In this document: positions 33,506-42,723 of the stretch, in pieces
Numbering within the stretch: the stretch's first letter is position 1
Layout: every line of letters begins with the position of its first letter
Source of the DNA: Prauserella alba
GTDB taxonomy: Bacteria > Actinomycetota > Actinomycetes > Mycobacteriales > Pseudonocardiaceae
NCBI RefSeq assembly: GCF_024171735.1
Contig: NZ_JAMTCH010000003.1
Span: 1,786,841 to 1,850,840, forward strand
Direction: 5' to 3'
Length of the DNA: 64,000 bases
The notes under the pieces: generated by a model
What the model saw: only the letters and a program-made list of their open reading frames with translations
Told to the model about the DNA's origin: nothing
Databases searched by the model: none
Program-made: the position numbers and the translations under genes

Positions 33506-34732
33506 GTGGAGTCCTTCGGGAACCTGATCATCTACATCATGATGGTGTTCGTCGTCATCGGCGCCGTGGCGTCGATCCGCGACGACGAACACGGCCTCGG
33601 CAGGGAGTTCAAGGAAGGCCTGCACTCGATCGGCGCCATCTTCATCCCGGTCGCCGGGATCATGGCCGCCATCCCGTACCTGTCCGCCCTGGTCGAGTCC
33701 GTCGCCGGGCCGTTGTTCGACGCGATCGGCGCCGACCCGGCGATCGCCGCGACGAGCCTCATCGCCGTGGACATGGGCGGCTACCAACTGGCGCAGGAAA
33801 CCGCCACCAGCACCGGCGGCTGGATCATGGCGACCGTCGTCGGCTACATGGCCGGAGCCACCATCATCTTCACCATCCCCGTCGGCCTGGCCATGTTGCA
33901 CAAGCGGGATCACCGGTACATGGCGCTCGGCGTGATGTCGGGCGTCCTCGCGATTCCGATCGGCGTACTGGTCACCACGGCGATTCTCGCCGCGAGCTCG
34001 ACCACGGTACGCGGCGAGGTGTCGGCAGACAGCGCCTCCGACGCCGCACTGACCGGATTGGACGCCGGGGCCATCCTGCTGAACCTGCTGCCGCTCGCGG
34101 TGTTCGTCGTGGCACTCGCCGCGGCGCTGTGGTTCGCACCCACGTTCATGATCCGCCTGTTCATCTGGTTCGGGCGCATCCTCGACGCTGCGCTGAAACT
34201 CGTACTGGCGGTGAGCATCGTCGAACACTTCACCGGCGTGTTCTCCGCCGTGTTCGGCAGCTTCGGTTTCGACCCGATCATCGCCGACTCCGAGGACCAG
34301 TACCGGGCCCTCGAAGTGGCCGGCAACATCGGCATCATGCTGGCGGGCGCCTTCCCGATGGTCTACGTGCTGCGCAAGGGGCTCGCCCGGCCGCTGGGGG
34401 CGCTCGGCCGTCGCGTGGGAATGAGTTCGGAGGGCACGGCAGGACTGCTCGCCGCCGTGGCCAACGTGCTGGCCCTGTTCCGCCTGATCCGGGACATGCC
34501 GCCCAAGGACAAGGTGCTGTGCATCGCGTTCGCCGTCTGCGCCGCGTTCCTCGTGGGCGACCACCTGGCGTTCACGGCGAACTTCCAGCCGAACCTCATC
34601 CTGCCGCTGCTCGTCGGCAAGCTGGTCGGCGGCCTGCTCGCCATCGGGCTGGCTGTCGTCATCACGAAGCCGGCCGTGCGGGCGCTGGCCGCCGAGGAAG
34701 AGCAGGAGAGCACCCCCACCCCGGCAACGTAG
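33506..34732 (+). CDS. eutH: EutH-family ethanolamine transporter
   Basis: 408 aa, about eleven membrane segments. EutH features: MESFGNLIIYIMMVFVVIGAVASI, AVDMGGYQLAQETATS, AGNIGIMLAGAFPMVYVL, and a late FLVGDHLAFTANFQPNLILPLLVGKL. GTG start with AAGGAGGAGG. EutH moves uncharged ethanolamine into the cell. No ethanolamine ammonia-lyase, shell or aldehyde dehydrogenase genes are near, and the gene sits behind a flavin oxidase, so an alternative route for ethanolamine or another small amino-alcohol is possible. Family call firm; pathway is conjecture. Confidence 0.85.
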   Translation: MESFGNLIIYIMMVFVVIGAVASIRDDEHGLGREFKEGLHSIGAIFIPVAGIMAAIPYLSALVESVAGPLFDAIGADPAIAATSLIAVDMGGYQLAQETATSTGGWIMATVVGYMAGATIIFTIPVGLAMLHKRDHRYMALGVMSGVLAIPIGVLVTTAILAASSTTVRGEVSADSASDAALTGLDAGAILLNLLPLAVFVVALAAALWFAPTFMIRLFIWFGRILDAALKLVLAVSIVEHFTGVFSAVFGSFGFDPIIADSEDQYRALEVAGNIGIMLAGAFPMVYVLRKGLARPLGALGRRVGMSSEGTAGLLAAVANVLALFRLIRDMPPKDKVLCIAFAVCAAFLVGDHLAFTANFQPNLILPLLVGKLVGGLLAIGLAVVITKPAVRALAAEEEQESTPTPAT

Positions 34733-34755
34733 CCCAGGGCGCAGGCCGAGGGATT

Positions 34756-34807
34756 CGAGGCGGCCGGCGGCGAGGCGTGATCGACGTCCTCGCCGCCGGC
34801 CGCCTCG
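34756..34807 (+). terminator. Very stable stem-loop downstream of eutH
   Basis: Arms at 34756-34775 and 34788-34807 are 20 bp long and perfectly complementary, GC-rich (GGCGGCCGGCGGCGAGG core), with a 12-nt loop. It begins 24 bp after the eutH stop and lies before the bioB promoter, so it is most likely the transcription terminator, though no T run follows. Confidence 0.7.
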
Positions 34808-34871
34808 TCGGTTCGCGCCCCAGTGACAGCGCGAACCGCTCCGTTGACCACCCGGCGGCGGCCGGTTTAAC

Positions 34872-34901
34872 CTGAACAGCGTTCAGCTGAACACTGTTCA
34901 G
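34872..34901. promoter_or_regulatory. Two abutting BioQ-like operators upstream of bioB
   Basis: CTGAACAGCGTTCAG (34872-34886) is followed without spacing by CTGAACACTGTTCAG (34887-34901). Each is a palindrome of form TGAAC-N3-GTTCA, the pattern bound by the biotin repressor BioQ (TetR family) in mycobacteria and corynebacteria. The site is 34 bp before the bioB start codon. No bioQ gene lies in the window. Confidence 0.8.
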
Positions 34902-34934
34902 GTCAGTGACCCGCCAGTCGATACCGGAGACGCG

Positions 34935-36008
34935 ATGAGCGACACGTTCCAGCAGCTTGCCGACGCGATCCTGGCCGGCACGCCGGCCACACCAGACGAC
35001 GCGCTGGGGGCATTGCGCGCCGACGACCCCGAGCTGATGCACCTGGTCGCCGCCGCGGGACGGCTCCGCCGCGCCCACTTCGGCAACACGGTGAAGGTGA
35101 ACTACCTCGTCAACCTGAAGTCCGGCCTGTGCCCCGAGAACTGCAACTACTGCTCGCAGGCGCTGGGGTCCGGCGCTCCGATCCTGACGTACTCGTGGTT
35201 GTCCAAGGAAGACACCTTGGCCCAGGCGGATGCGGGACTGCGCGGCGGTGCGAGCCGGGTCTGCCTGGTCGCGTCCGGCCGCGGACCGTCCACACGGGAC
35301 GTGGACAAGGTCACCGACATGGTCGAGTCCCTGAAGACGGAGTATCCGGACGTCGAGGTCTGTGCGTGCCTGGGGCTGCTCGGCGACGGGCAGGCCGAGA
35401 AACTCAAGGCCGCCGGAGTCGACGCCTACAACCACAACATCAACACCGCCGAGAGCAACCACGCCAACATCGTCCAGACCCACACCTACGACGACCGCGT
35501 CGACACCGTGCAGAAGGCGAAGAACGCGGGGATCTCCCCCTGCTCCGGGCTGATCGCAGGACTCGGAGAGTCCGACGAGCAGCTGGTCGAGGCGCTGTTC
35601 GCGCTCCGCGACCTCGGCTCCGACTCGATCCCGGTGAACTTCCTGATGCCCTTCGAGGGCACACCCCACGAGAACACCTGGGACCTCTCCCCCACCCGTT
35701 GCGTGAAGATCCTCGCGGCCGCGCGCCTCGTCTGCCCCGACAAGGAGGTGCGCATCGCCGGCGGGCGGGAGATGCATCTGCGGTCGCTGCAGCCGATCGC
35801 ACTGCACGTCGCCAACTCCCTGTTCCTGGGCGACTATCTGACCTCCGAGGGCCAGGACGCCCGGGCCGACCTGGACATGATCCGCGACAACGGGTTCGTC
35901 GTCCTGGGCTCCGAACAGGACCTTCGCGGCCGGGACGCGGAGCAGGAACCGGCCGACCCCGCGATCCGCCGCCGCGGTGCGGGCACCGACGTCCTCCCCA
36001 ACGCATGA
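34935..36008 (+). CDS. bioB: Biotin synthase
   Basis: Radical-SAM enzyme of 357 aa inserting sulfur into dethiobiotin. The [4Fe-4S] motif is [10 protein letters not shown]; further family blocks are [33 protein letters not shown] and [14 protein letters not shown]; the auxiliary cluster residues sit in VCLVA and ACLG segments and Arg in [12 protein letters not shown]. Start ATG has GGAGAC. First gene of bioBAFD, under the twin BioQ-like operators. The C-terminal 20 aa are a loose acidic-basic tail. Full-length and intact. Confidence 0.97.
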   Translation: MSDTFQQLADAILAGTPATPDDALGALRADDPELMHLVAAAGRLRRAHFGNTVKVNYLVNLKSGLCPENCNYCSQALGSGAPILTYSWLSKEDTLAQADAGLRGGASRVCLVASGRGPSTRDVDKVTDMVESLKTEYPDVEVCACLGLLGDGQAEKLKAAGVDAYNHNINTAESNHANIVQTHTYDDRVDTVQKAKNAGISPCSGLIAGLGESDEQLVEALFALRDLGSDSIPVNFLMPFEGTPHENTWDLSPTRCVKILAAARLVCPDKEVRIAGGREMHLRSLQPIALHVANSLFLGDYLTSEGQDARADLDMIRDNGFVVLGSEQDLRGRDAEQEPADPAIRRRGAGTDVLPNA

Positions 36009-37270
36009 CGGGTCCGGCCGAGCAGGTGCTCGCCTTCGACCGTGAGCACCTGTGGCACCCGTACACGTCGATGACCGACCCGGCGCCCGTGCGACTGGTG
36101 ACGGGTGCGGAGGGCAGCCGGATCACCCTCGACGACGTCGGCGACGTGGTCGACGGGATGGCGTCCTGGTGGTCGGCCATCCACGGATACCGGAACCCCG
36201 TGCTCGACGAGGCCGCACGCCGCCAGCTCGACAACGTGTCGCACGTGATGTTCGGCGGACTGACCCACGAGCCCGCGGTCGAACTCGCCCGTCGCCTCGT
36301 CGACCGTGCACCCGGCGATCTCGACCGGGTGTTCCTCGCCGACTCCGGGTCGGTGAGCATCGAGGTGGCCATGAAGATGGCGCTGCAGTACCAACGCGGC
36401 CGAGGGAGGCCGCAGCGCTCCCGCTTCCTGACCGTCCGCGGTGGTTACCACGGCGACACCTTCGACTGTATGAGCGTGTGCGACCCGACCGGCGGCATGC
36501 ACTCGATGTGGTCGGGGCTGCTGCCGCAGCAGGTGTTCGGCGAGCGGCCTCCCCCGCTCGGTGGCGACGTCGATGCCTGGGCCGAGGGGTTCCGCGCACT
36601 CGCGGCACAGCATCGGGACCAGCTCGCGGGCCTGATCGTGGAACCGCTCCTGCAGGGCGCCGGAGGCATGCACCCCTATCCTGCCGAGTGCCTGGCGGTC
36701 TTTCGCGACGTGGCCGACGAACACGGCCTGGTGCTCGTCTTCGACGAGATCGCCACCGGCTTCGGCCGCACCGGTACGTTCTTCGCGGCCGACGCGGCCG
36801 GCGTGGCCCCCGACGTGATGTGCGTCGGGAAAGCACTCACCGGCGGGTACCTGTCCCTTGCGGCGACGCTGTGCACGGCGGACATCGCGCGTGGCCTCTC
36901 CGCGAGCGATTCCGGGGTGCTCATGCACGGCCCCACGTTCATGGGCAATCCGCTGGCGTGCGCGATCGCCTCCGCGAGCCTGGACCTGTTGTCCGAACGC
37001 GACTGGACCGTCGATGTGGGGCGGATCAACGCCGGGTTGCAGGCCCTGCACGGGATCGACTGCGTCGACGTGCGTGTTCTCGGCGCGGTCGGTGTGGTCC
37101 AGCTCGACCACGACGTCGACGTACCCGCCGCAACCGAGGCGGCACTCGCCCAGGGCGTGTGGCTGCGTCCGTTCCGCGACCTGATCTACACGATGCCGCC
37201 CTACGTGTGCACCGACGACGACATCGCGACCATCTGTGCCGGGATCGCGGCCGCGGCGGAGGTGGCATGA
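36005..37270 (+). CDS. bioA: Adenosylmethionine-8-amino-7-oxononanoate aminotransferase
   Basis: PLP aminotransferase of 421 aa forming 7,8-diaminopelargonate from KAPA with SAM as amino donor. Evidence: [15 protein letters not shown] (BioA signature), [53 protein letters not shown] and the PLP lysine in [19 protein letters not shown] overlaps the bioB stop by 4 nt (ATGA), and its own stop overlaps bioF. Intact. Confidence 0.96.
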   Translation: MTGPAEQVLAFDREHLWHPYTSMTDPAPVRLVTGAEGSRITLDDVGDVVDGMASWWSAIHGYRNPVLDEAARRQLDNVSHVMFGGLTHEPAVELARRLVDRAPGDLDRVFLADSGSVSIEVAMKMALQYQRGRGRPQRSRFLTVRGGYHGDTFDCMSVCDPTGGMHSMWSGLLPQQVFGERPPPLGGDVDAWAEGFRALAAQHRDQLAGLIVEPLLQGAGGMHPYPAECLAVFRDVADEHGLVLVFDEIATGFGRTGTFFAADAAGVAPDVMCVGKALTGGYLSLAATLCTADIARGLSASDSGVLMHGPTFMGNPLACAIASASLDLLSERDWTVDVGRINAGLQALHGIDCVDVRVLGAVGVVQLDHDVDVPAATEAALAQGVWLRPFRDLIYTMPPYVCTDDDIATICAGIAAAAEVA

Positions 37271-38400
37271 CCGCGTGGGCAGGCTGGCTGGCCGAGCAGC
37301 GGGCGGCGCGCGAGGCCGCGGGATTGCAACGCGGTTTGCGGCCCCGGCAGGCCGGCGACGAGACCATCGACCTCGCCAGCAACGACTACCTGGGGCTGAG
37401 CAACCACCCCGACGTGTGCCGGGCCGCCACCGACGCCGTCCTCACCTGGGGGACCGGCGCGGGTGCCTCCCGCCTCGTCACCGGCACGACCACCCTGCAC
37501 ACCGACCTGGAACGGGAGCTGAGCGCGTTCATCGGACAGGAAGCGGGACTGGCCTGTTCGACGGGATACCACGCCAACCTGTCCGCGGTGACGGCGTTGA
37601 CGGACCGGAACTCGCTGATCGTCTCGGACGAACACGTCCACGCGTCACTGATCGACGCGGCACGTCTGTCGAAGGCGGCGGTCACGGTCACTGCACACAA
37701 CGATATCGCCGCGGTCCGCGACGCGCTGGCGGACGCGGGCGGACGGCGAGCCGTGGTGCTGACCGAGTCGGTCTTCTCGGTACTGGGCGATGCCGCACCA
37801 CTGCCCGATCTGGTCGACGTGTGCACGGCGGCAGGTGCACTCCTCGTCGTCGACGAGGCGCACGGGCTCGGTGTGGTCGGTGAGGACGGATGCGGGGCGG
37901 TCCGTGCCGGCGGCCTGGCCGCCCACCCGAACGTGGTCGTGACCGCGACGCTGTCCAAATCGCTCGGTGCCATGGGCGGCGCCGTGCTCGGCTCCGCGGA
38001 GCTCGTCGACCACCTCGTCAACCGCGCCCGCCCGTTCATCTTCGACACCGGTCTCGCCCCGGCGCCGACGGCCGCGGCGCTGGCCGCTCTGCGGCTGTTG
38101 CGCGAACGGCGGATCGGACCGGCGCGGATTCACCGGCGCGGCGCCGAACTGGCCGAACGGCTCGGCGTGCCGTGCTCTGCCGGTGCCGTGCTGTCGGTTC
38201 CGATGCCGTCCCCGCAGGCCGCCCTCGCGGCGCAGGCCCACGCCCTCGACGCCGGAGTGCGCGTGGGCTGTTTCCGCCCGCCGTCGGTGCCGGACGGCGT
38301 CTCCCGACTGCGGATCACCACCCACATCGGACTCGACGACGAGCGCTGGGCCCATGCCCTCGACGTCCTGACCACCGCGGTCCAACGGTGCCGAACGTGA
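37267..38400 (+). CDS. bioF: 8-amino-7-oxononanoate synthase
   Basis: 377 aa PLP-dependent alpha-oxoamine synthase that joins pimeloyl-CoA/ACP and L-alanine. Motifs: [51 protein letters not shown], and the PLP Lys in [19 protein letters not shown] coupled to bioA by a 4-nt overlap. C-terminal domain ends [15 protein letters not shown]. Pimelate-forming genes (bioC/H or bioI) are not in the window. Confidence 0.95.
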   Translation: MTAWAGWLAEQRAAREAAGLQRGLRPRQAGDETIDLASNDYLGLSNHPDVCRAATDAVLTWGTGAGASRLVTGTTTLHTDLERELSAFIGQEAGLACSTGYHANLSAVTALTDRNSLIVSDEHVHASLIDAARLSKAAVTVTAHNDIAAVRDALADAGGRRAVVLTESVFSVLGDAAPLPDLVDVCTAAGALLVVDEAHGLGVVGEDGCGAVRAGGLAAHPNVVVTATLSKSLGAMGGAVLGSAELVDHLVNRARPFIFDTGLAPAPTAAALAALRLLRERRIGPARIHRRGAELAERLGVPCSAGAVLSVPMPSPQAALAAQAHALDAGVRVGCFRPPSVPDGVSRLRITTHIGLDDERWAHALDVLTTAVQRCRT

Positions 38401-39107
38401 TCACCGTCGTCACCGGGACCGACACGGGCGTCGGCAAGACGGTCGCCACCTCGGCACTCGCGGTCTGTTCCGGCCCCGGAACGATCGTCGTCAAGCCCGC
38501 GCAGACGGGAGCCGGCACCGACGAACCGGACTGTTCCGTGGTGGGGCGCCTCTCGGCCTGTCCCACCACGGAGTTCGTGCGGCTCGACGACCCGCTCGCG
38601 CCCGGCACCGCGGCGCGGCTGCGTGGTGCCGACATCCCGGCGGTCCACACGCACGCCGCGCGCATTCGTGACCTGGCAACGCGGCACACTTCGGTGATCG
38701 TCGAGGGCAGCGGCGGGCTTCTCGTCCACCTCGACACCCGCGGGGGCACGCTGGCGGACCTCGCGACGGATCTGGCGCGGGATCACGACGTGCGGGTGCT
38801 GGTGGTGACGCGCATCGCCCTGGGCACGCTGAACCACACCGGACTCACGGTCGAGGCGCTCCGCAGGCGGGGCATCGAACCGGCGGGCCTCGTGCTCGGC
38901 GCCGTTCCGGAACGCCCCGGGCTCGCCGAGCGGTGCAACCTGGCCGATCTGCCCCGGATCACCGGGATACCGATCGTCGCCGCGCTTCCGGAGGGTGCCG
39001 GCGCGCTCGATCCCGAACGATTCCGGGCCCGCGCCGACTCCTGGTTCGCCGCATCGCCCGGACACGACGGGGCCGAAGAATCGCGGCCGGGGGCCACGAA
39101 TCCGTGA
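38397..39107 (+). CDS. bioD: Dethiobiotin synthetase
   Basis: 236 aa ATP-dependent carboxylase closing the ureido ring. Starts with the P-loop VTGTDTGVGKTVATSALAV; later VVKPAQTGAG, VEGSGGLLVHLD and VVTRIALGTLNHTGLTVEAL. GTG start overlapping the bioF stop (GTGA). Last gene of bioBAFD, so all four steps from KAPA formation to biotin are in one coupled operon. Confidence 0.95.
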   Translation: MITVVTGTDTGVGKTVATSALAVCSGPGTIVVKPAQTGAGTDEPDCSVVGRLSACPTTEFVRLDDPLAPGTAARLRGADIPAVHTHAARIRDLATRHTSVIVEGSGGLLVHLDTRGGTLADLATDLARDHDVRVLVVTRIALGTLNHTGLTVEALRRRGIEPAGLVLGAVPERPGLAERCNLADLPRITGIPIVAALPEGAGALDPERFRARADSWFAASPGHDGAEESRPGATNP

Positions 39108-39125
39108 CCCCCGGTTCACCGCGGC

Positions 39126-39239
39126 CTAGTCCTCGCGGCCCTCCGGGCTCCGCCGGACCAGGTTGGCGATCGCCAACGCGAGACCGCCCCAGATCACCAG
39201 GATCGCAACGAGCATCATCACCACGGCCGAGACACCCAT
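39126..39239 (-). CDS. metS: MetS-like small subunit of amino-acid importer
   Basis: 37 aa, single membrane helix: MGVSAVVMMLVAILVIWGGLALAIANL, then a charged tail RRSPEGRED. This is the pattern of MetS, the small subunit needed by the Corynebacterium MetP methionine/alanine carrier. Its ATG shares one base with the transporter stop (TGATG), so the two are coupled. A gene this short is easily missed. Confidence 0.8.
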   Translation of the reverse strand: MGVSAVVMMLVAILVIWGGLALAIANLVRRSPEGRED

Positions 39240-40786
39240 CAGCGCACCTCCTCCTCGGTCAGATCCAGCCGCGTCTGCGACTTCCACGGCGCCAGCGACG
39301 CCAGCGCGGCCAGGACGATCACGCCGACGACGACGCCCCAGCCGAAGGTGGCCAGCATCCACGCCGGATAGTCCTCGTACGGCGTGCCGATATCGGTGAT
39401 GAACTGCCGGACGAGCACGTACAGCAGCGCCAGCGGAGCAACCACACCGATGAGCAGCTGCCAGGCCCGGCCCACCGGGATCGAACCGTGGTGGTTGAGC
39501 TGGCGGATCAGCTCCGGCAGCAGCCGGACGCCCCACGCGAGCACGAGCATGCTCACCACCGCGACCAGCAGGATGCCGAACTGGTTGACGAAGTGGTCCA
39601 CGATATCGAGCACGTACAACCCGCTGGTCGTAGCGAAGAGCACCAGGCTGATCACCGCGGTCGGGATCACCACGGACAGCGTCGCGGTCAGGCGTGACAG
39701 CTCGAACTTGTCCCGCACGCCGGAGATCACGACTTCGATCACGCTGATCAACGATGTCAGCCCGGCGATCACGAGCGAGCCGAAGAACAGCACGCCGAGC
39801 AGCGCCCCTGCCGGCGCCTCGTTGATGATCGCCGGGAACGCGACGAAGGCGAGGCCGATGCCGTCGGAGGCGACGTCGGCGACCGCCACCCCGGAGGCCT
39901 GGGCCATGAACCCGAGTGCGGCGAACACACCGATACCGGCGAGCAGCTCGAAGCCGGAGTTGGCGAAGCCGACCGCCATCGCCGACCCGGTCATGTCGGT
40001 CTTGCGCTTCACATAGGACGCGTAGGTGATCATGACGCCGAAACCGATCGACAGCGAGAAGAAGATCTGCCCGAAGGCGGCTCCCCAGACACCGGGCTCG
40101 GCCAGAGCCGCCCATTCCGGGGTGAACAGCGCGTTCAGCCCGCCGCCGGACCCCGGCAGCAGGAGCGCCTGCACGACCAGCGCGATGAACGCGATCACCA
40201 GGATCGGGATGAAGATCATCGCGACCGCGCCGATGCCGCGCTGCACGCCCAGCGCCATGATCACGAGCAACGCCACCCACACCACGAGCAACGGCACCAG
40301 CACACCGGGCGTGAACTCCATGGCCACGCCCGGGTCACCGAGGTGCAGGAAATCGTCGAAGAAGAACGTCTCCGGATCGTCACCCCAGGCCTTGTTCACC
40401 GAGAAGAACGTGTACCGCACGGCCCAGGCGAGCACGGCCGCGTAGTAGACGCCGATGCAGAAGCAGAGCAGAACCTGCCACCAGCCGATGGTCTCGATAC
40501 GCCTGCGAGCACGGGCGAACGACAGCGGTGCAGACCCTCGGAACCGGTGCCCCAGCCCGTAGTCGAGCAGCAGGAACGGGATTCCCGCCGTCAGCAGCGC
40601 GACGAGGTACGGCAGGATGAACGCGCCCCCGCCGTTCTCGTAGGCGACGTAGGGGAACCGCCAGATGTTGCCGAGCCCGACCGCTGACCCGATGGCGGCG
40701 AGGATGAACACGCGGCGGCTGGTGAACCTGCCTCGCCGCGTCTCGTCGACCTGTGTTCCCGGCCCCGAGCCGGCACTGTCGGTCAT
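39239..40786 (-). CDS. metP: NSS-family sodium:amino-acid symporter (MetP-like)
   Basis: 515 aa, twelve membrane segments. NSS (LeuT-like) signatures: SRRVFILAAIGSAVGLGNIWRFPYVAYENGGGAF (sodium-binding TM1) and FFSLSIGFGVMITYASYVKRK; later LTSLISVIEVVISG. With the tiny MetS-like partner it is best matched to the Corynebacterium methionine/alanine importer MetPS. ATG with GAGGAGG. Symporter class firm; substrate by analogy. No SAM or methionine riboswitch was recognised upstream. Confidence 0.88.
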   Translation of the reverse strand: MTDSAGSGPGTQVDETRRGRFTSRRVFILAAIGSAVGLGNIWRFPYVAYENGGGAFILPYLVALLTAGIPFLLLDYGLGHRFRGSAPLSFARARRRIETIGWWQVLLCFCIGVYYAAVLAWAVRYTFFSVNKAWGDDPETFFFDDFLHLGDPGVAMEFTPGVLVPLLVVWVALLVIMALGVQRGIGAVAMIFIPILVIAFIALVVQALLLPGSGGGLNALFTPEWAALAEPGVWGAAFGQIFFSLSIGFGVMITYASYVKRKTDMTGSAMAVGFANSGFELLAGIGVFAALGFMAQASGVAVADVASDGIGLAFVAFPAIINEAPAGALLGVLFFGSLVIAGLTSLISVIEVVISGVRDKFELSRLTATLSVVIPTAVISLVLFATTSGLYVLDIVDHFVNQFGILLVAVVSMLVLAWGVRLLPELIRQLNHHGSIPVGRAWQLLIGVVAPLALLYVLVRQFITDIGTPYEDYPAWMLATFGWGVVVGVIVLAALASLAPWKSQTRLDLTEEEVR

Positions 40787-41190
40787 CCGTCCTCCTCGGT
40801 ATCAGCCGTGGCGCGTGGTCCACGCATATCGGGCAAATTCTATTCCGCGTGACTCCCGGGAACAAAACGTCGACTACCCGCCGGGGCACGCAGGAAATCC
40901 TCGCCGTGTCGACGAGGCCGGTACAGTACCCGGCCCGTTGCGCGCCGATGATCTCAGGGTCGCCGCGTCCGGTGCGCCGGGGCGTGACGGTCGGGAACGA
41001 CGGGCGACGGGCGGTCCGCGGCGCGCGCGTCCGGTAGCGACACCGGCGGCACCAAGGCCGGCGACACCGAGGCCGACGGTCGGGAACGACGGGCGACACC
41101 GAGGCCCCGCGCCCGTGATCGACTCCCACGTACACGTCGGCGACACAAAAAAACTACCCACCCGACGAAATCGGATGGGTAGTCGTTGTG
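40787..41190. repeat. Intergenic region with direct repeats
   Basis: 404 bp without a credible gene, between metP and tRNA-Leu. A 23-bp sequence (starting GACGGTCGGGAACGAC) is present exactly at 40986-41008 and 41075-41097. Overlapping it, GGCGACACCGAGGCC occurs at 41060-41074 and 41092-41106, a 32-bp period. The right end holds the tRNA terminator at 41147-41183. Function of the repeats is not evident. Confidence 0.6.
41147..41183 (-). terminator. Intrinsic terminator of tRNA-Leu
   Basis: Arms at 41153-41165 and 41171-41183 pair in 12 of 13 positions around a 5-nt loop, and read leftward the stem is followed by seven T residues (plus-strand A run at 41147-41153). It lies 8 bp after the tRNA 3' end. 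This is the clearest rho-independent terminator in the window. Confidence 0.9.
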
Positions 41191-41274
41191 TGTCCGAGGG
41201 GGGACTTGAACCCCCACGCCCTTTACGGGCACTAGCACCTCAAGCTAGCGCGTCTGCCATTCCGCCACTCGGAC
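41191..41274 (-). tRNA. tRNA-Leu (anticodon GAG)
   Basis: 84-nt class II tRNA read leftward. Acceptor arms GTCCGAG (5') and CTCGGAC (3'), discriminator A, D arm containing GCGGAATGGCAGACGC, anticodon stem CTAGC/GCTAG with loop TTGAGGT (anticodon GAG, CUC/CUU codons), a long variable arm TGCCCGTAAAGGGCG, and T arm with GGTTCAAGTCC. CCA is not encoded. The T7 terminator follows. Confidence 0.96.
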
Positions 41275-41384
41275 TTGCTGGCGAATAGATTAGCGGACGC
41301 GTCGGACCCCGCGCACAGGGGGGTCCACCGTTGTGAACCCACGTGTCTCACCTGCACCAACGGTCTCAGTGATAGGAAGGTCCC

Positions 41385-42704
41385 GTGACCGAGAACCTCA
41401 TCGAGGCGGCCGCCGACGAGGCCGTGACTCTCACCAGCGAGCTCATCCGCATCGACACGACCAACACCGGCGACCCCGACACGGTCGTCGGCGAACGCGC
41501 GGCGGCCGAGTACGTCGCCGAGAAGCTCACCGAGGTCGGCTACGAGATCAGCTACGTCGAATCCGGTGGGACGAACCGGCACAACGTGGTCGCGCGGCTC
41601 CCCGGCGCCGACCCGACGCGCGGCGCGCTGCTCGTGCACGGCCACCTCGATGTCGTGCCCGCCGATCCCGCCGAGTGGTCCGTGCACCCGTTCTCCGGCG
41701 CGGTGCAGGACGGCTACGTCTGGGGCCGCGGCGCGGTCGACATGAAGGACATGGTGGGCATGACGCTCGCCCTGGCACGGCACTACAAGCGCGAGGGCAT
41801 CGTCCCGCCCCGCGACATGATCTTCGCCTTCCTCGCCGACGAGGAAGCAGGCGGCAAGTACGGCGCGCAGTGGCTCGTGTCGAACCGGCCCGAACTCTTC
41901 GACGGCGCCACCGAGGCGATCAGCGAGGTCGGCGGGTTCTCCATCACGCTGAAGGACGACGTGCGCGCCTACCTGGTCGAGACGGCCCAGCGGGGCATCC
42001 GCTGGATGACGCTGCGGGTGCGCGGCACGGCAGGCCACGGGTCGATGATCCACCGCGACAACGCCGTCACGAAGCTGTCCGAGGCCGTCGCGAAACTCGG
42101 CAACCACCGCTTCCCGCTCGTCGTGTCCGACTCGGTGCGGGAGTTCCTGGACGGCGTCACCGAGATCACCGGATGGGACTTCCCCGACGACGACCTCGAA
42201 GGCAGCGTCGCCAAACTCGGCAACATCTCCCGCATGATCGGCGCGACGCTGCGCGACACCGCCAACCCGACGATGCTGACCGCCGGATACAAGGCCAACG
42301 TCATCCCCTCGGTGGCCGAGGCCTCGGTCGACTGCCGCATCCTGCCGGGCAGGGTCGACGCCTTCGACCGCGAACTCGACGACCTGCTCGGCCCCGACGT
42401 CGAACGCGAGTGGATGGAGCTGCCACCGGTGGAGACGACGTTCGACGGCGCGATCGTCGACGCCATGGGCGCCGCCGTCACCGCGGAGGACCCGGGCGCG
42501 CGCACCCTGCCGTACATGCTCTCCGCGGGCACGGACGCCAAGGCGTTCCAGCGGCTCGGCATCCGCAACTTCGGGTTCGCTCCCCTGCAGCTGCCCGCCG
42601 ACCTGGACTTCTCCGCGCTGTTCCACGGCGTCGACGAGCGGGTTCCGGTCGACGCGCTCAAATTCGGCACTCGCGTGCTCGACCGGTTCTTCCGCAACGC
42701 CTGA
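41385..42704 (+). CDS. M20-family metallopeptidase
   Basis: 439 aa dizinc peptidase/deacylase of the M20 (DapE/ArgE/CPG2) clan. Zinc ligands and catalytic residues: HGHLDVVPAD, GRGAVDMKDMVG, DEEAGGKYGAQW (catalytic Glu-Glu), and SALFHGVDERVPVDA near the C-terminus; the lid/dimer domain is in the middle (GTAGHGSMIHRDNAVTKL). GTG start with AGGAAGG. Hydrolyses dipeptides or N-acyl amino acids. It lies alone, divergent from the tRNA-Leu gene and convergent with the lactate permease. Confidence 0.92.
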   Translation: MTENLIEAAADEAVTLTSELIRIDTTNTGDPDTVVGERAAAEYVAEKLTEVGYEISYVESGGTNRHNVVARLPGADPTRGALLVHGHLDVVPADPAEWSVHPFSGAVQDGYVWGRGAVDMKDMVGMTLALARHYKREGIVPPRDMIFAFLADEEAGGKYGAQWLVSNRPELFDGATEAISEVGGFSITLKDDVRAYLVETAQRGIRWMTLRVRGTAGHGSMIHRDNAVTKLSEAVAKLGNHRFPLVVSDSVREFLDGVTEITGWDFPDDDLEGSVAKLGNISRMIGATLRDTANPTMLTAGYKANVIPSVAEASVDCRILPGRVDAFDRELDDLLGPDVEREWMELPPVETTFDGAIVDAMGAAVTAEDPGARTLPYMLSAGTDAKAFQRLGIRNFGFAPLQLPADLDFSALFHGVDERVPVDALKFGTRVLDRFFRNA

Positions 42705-42723
42705 CCCGCCGCGTGTCCTGCGC

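Noticed and set aside
39239-41190. SAM or methionine riboswitch for metP
   Set aside because: No conserved core or alternative terminator recognised; only direct repeats and the tRNA terminator were visible.
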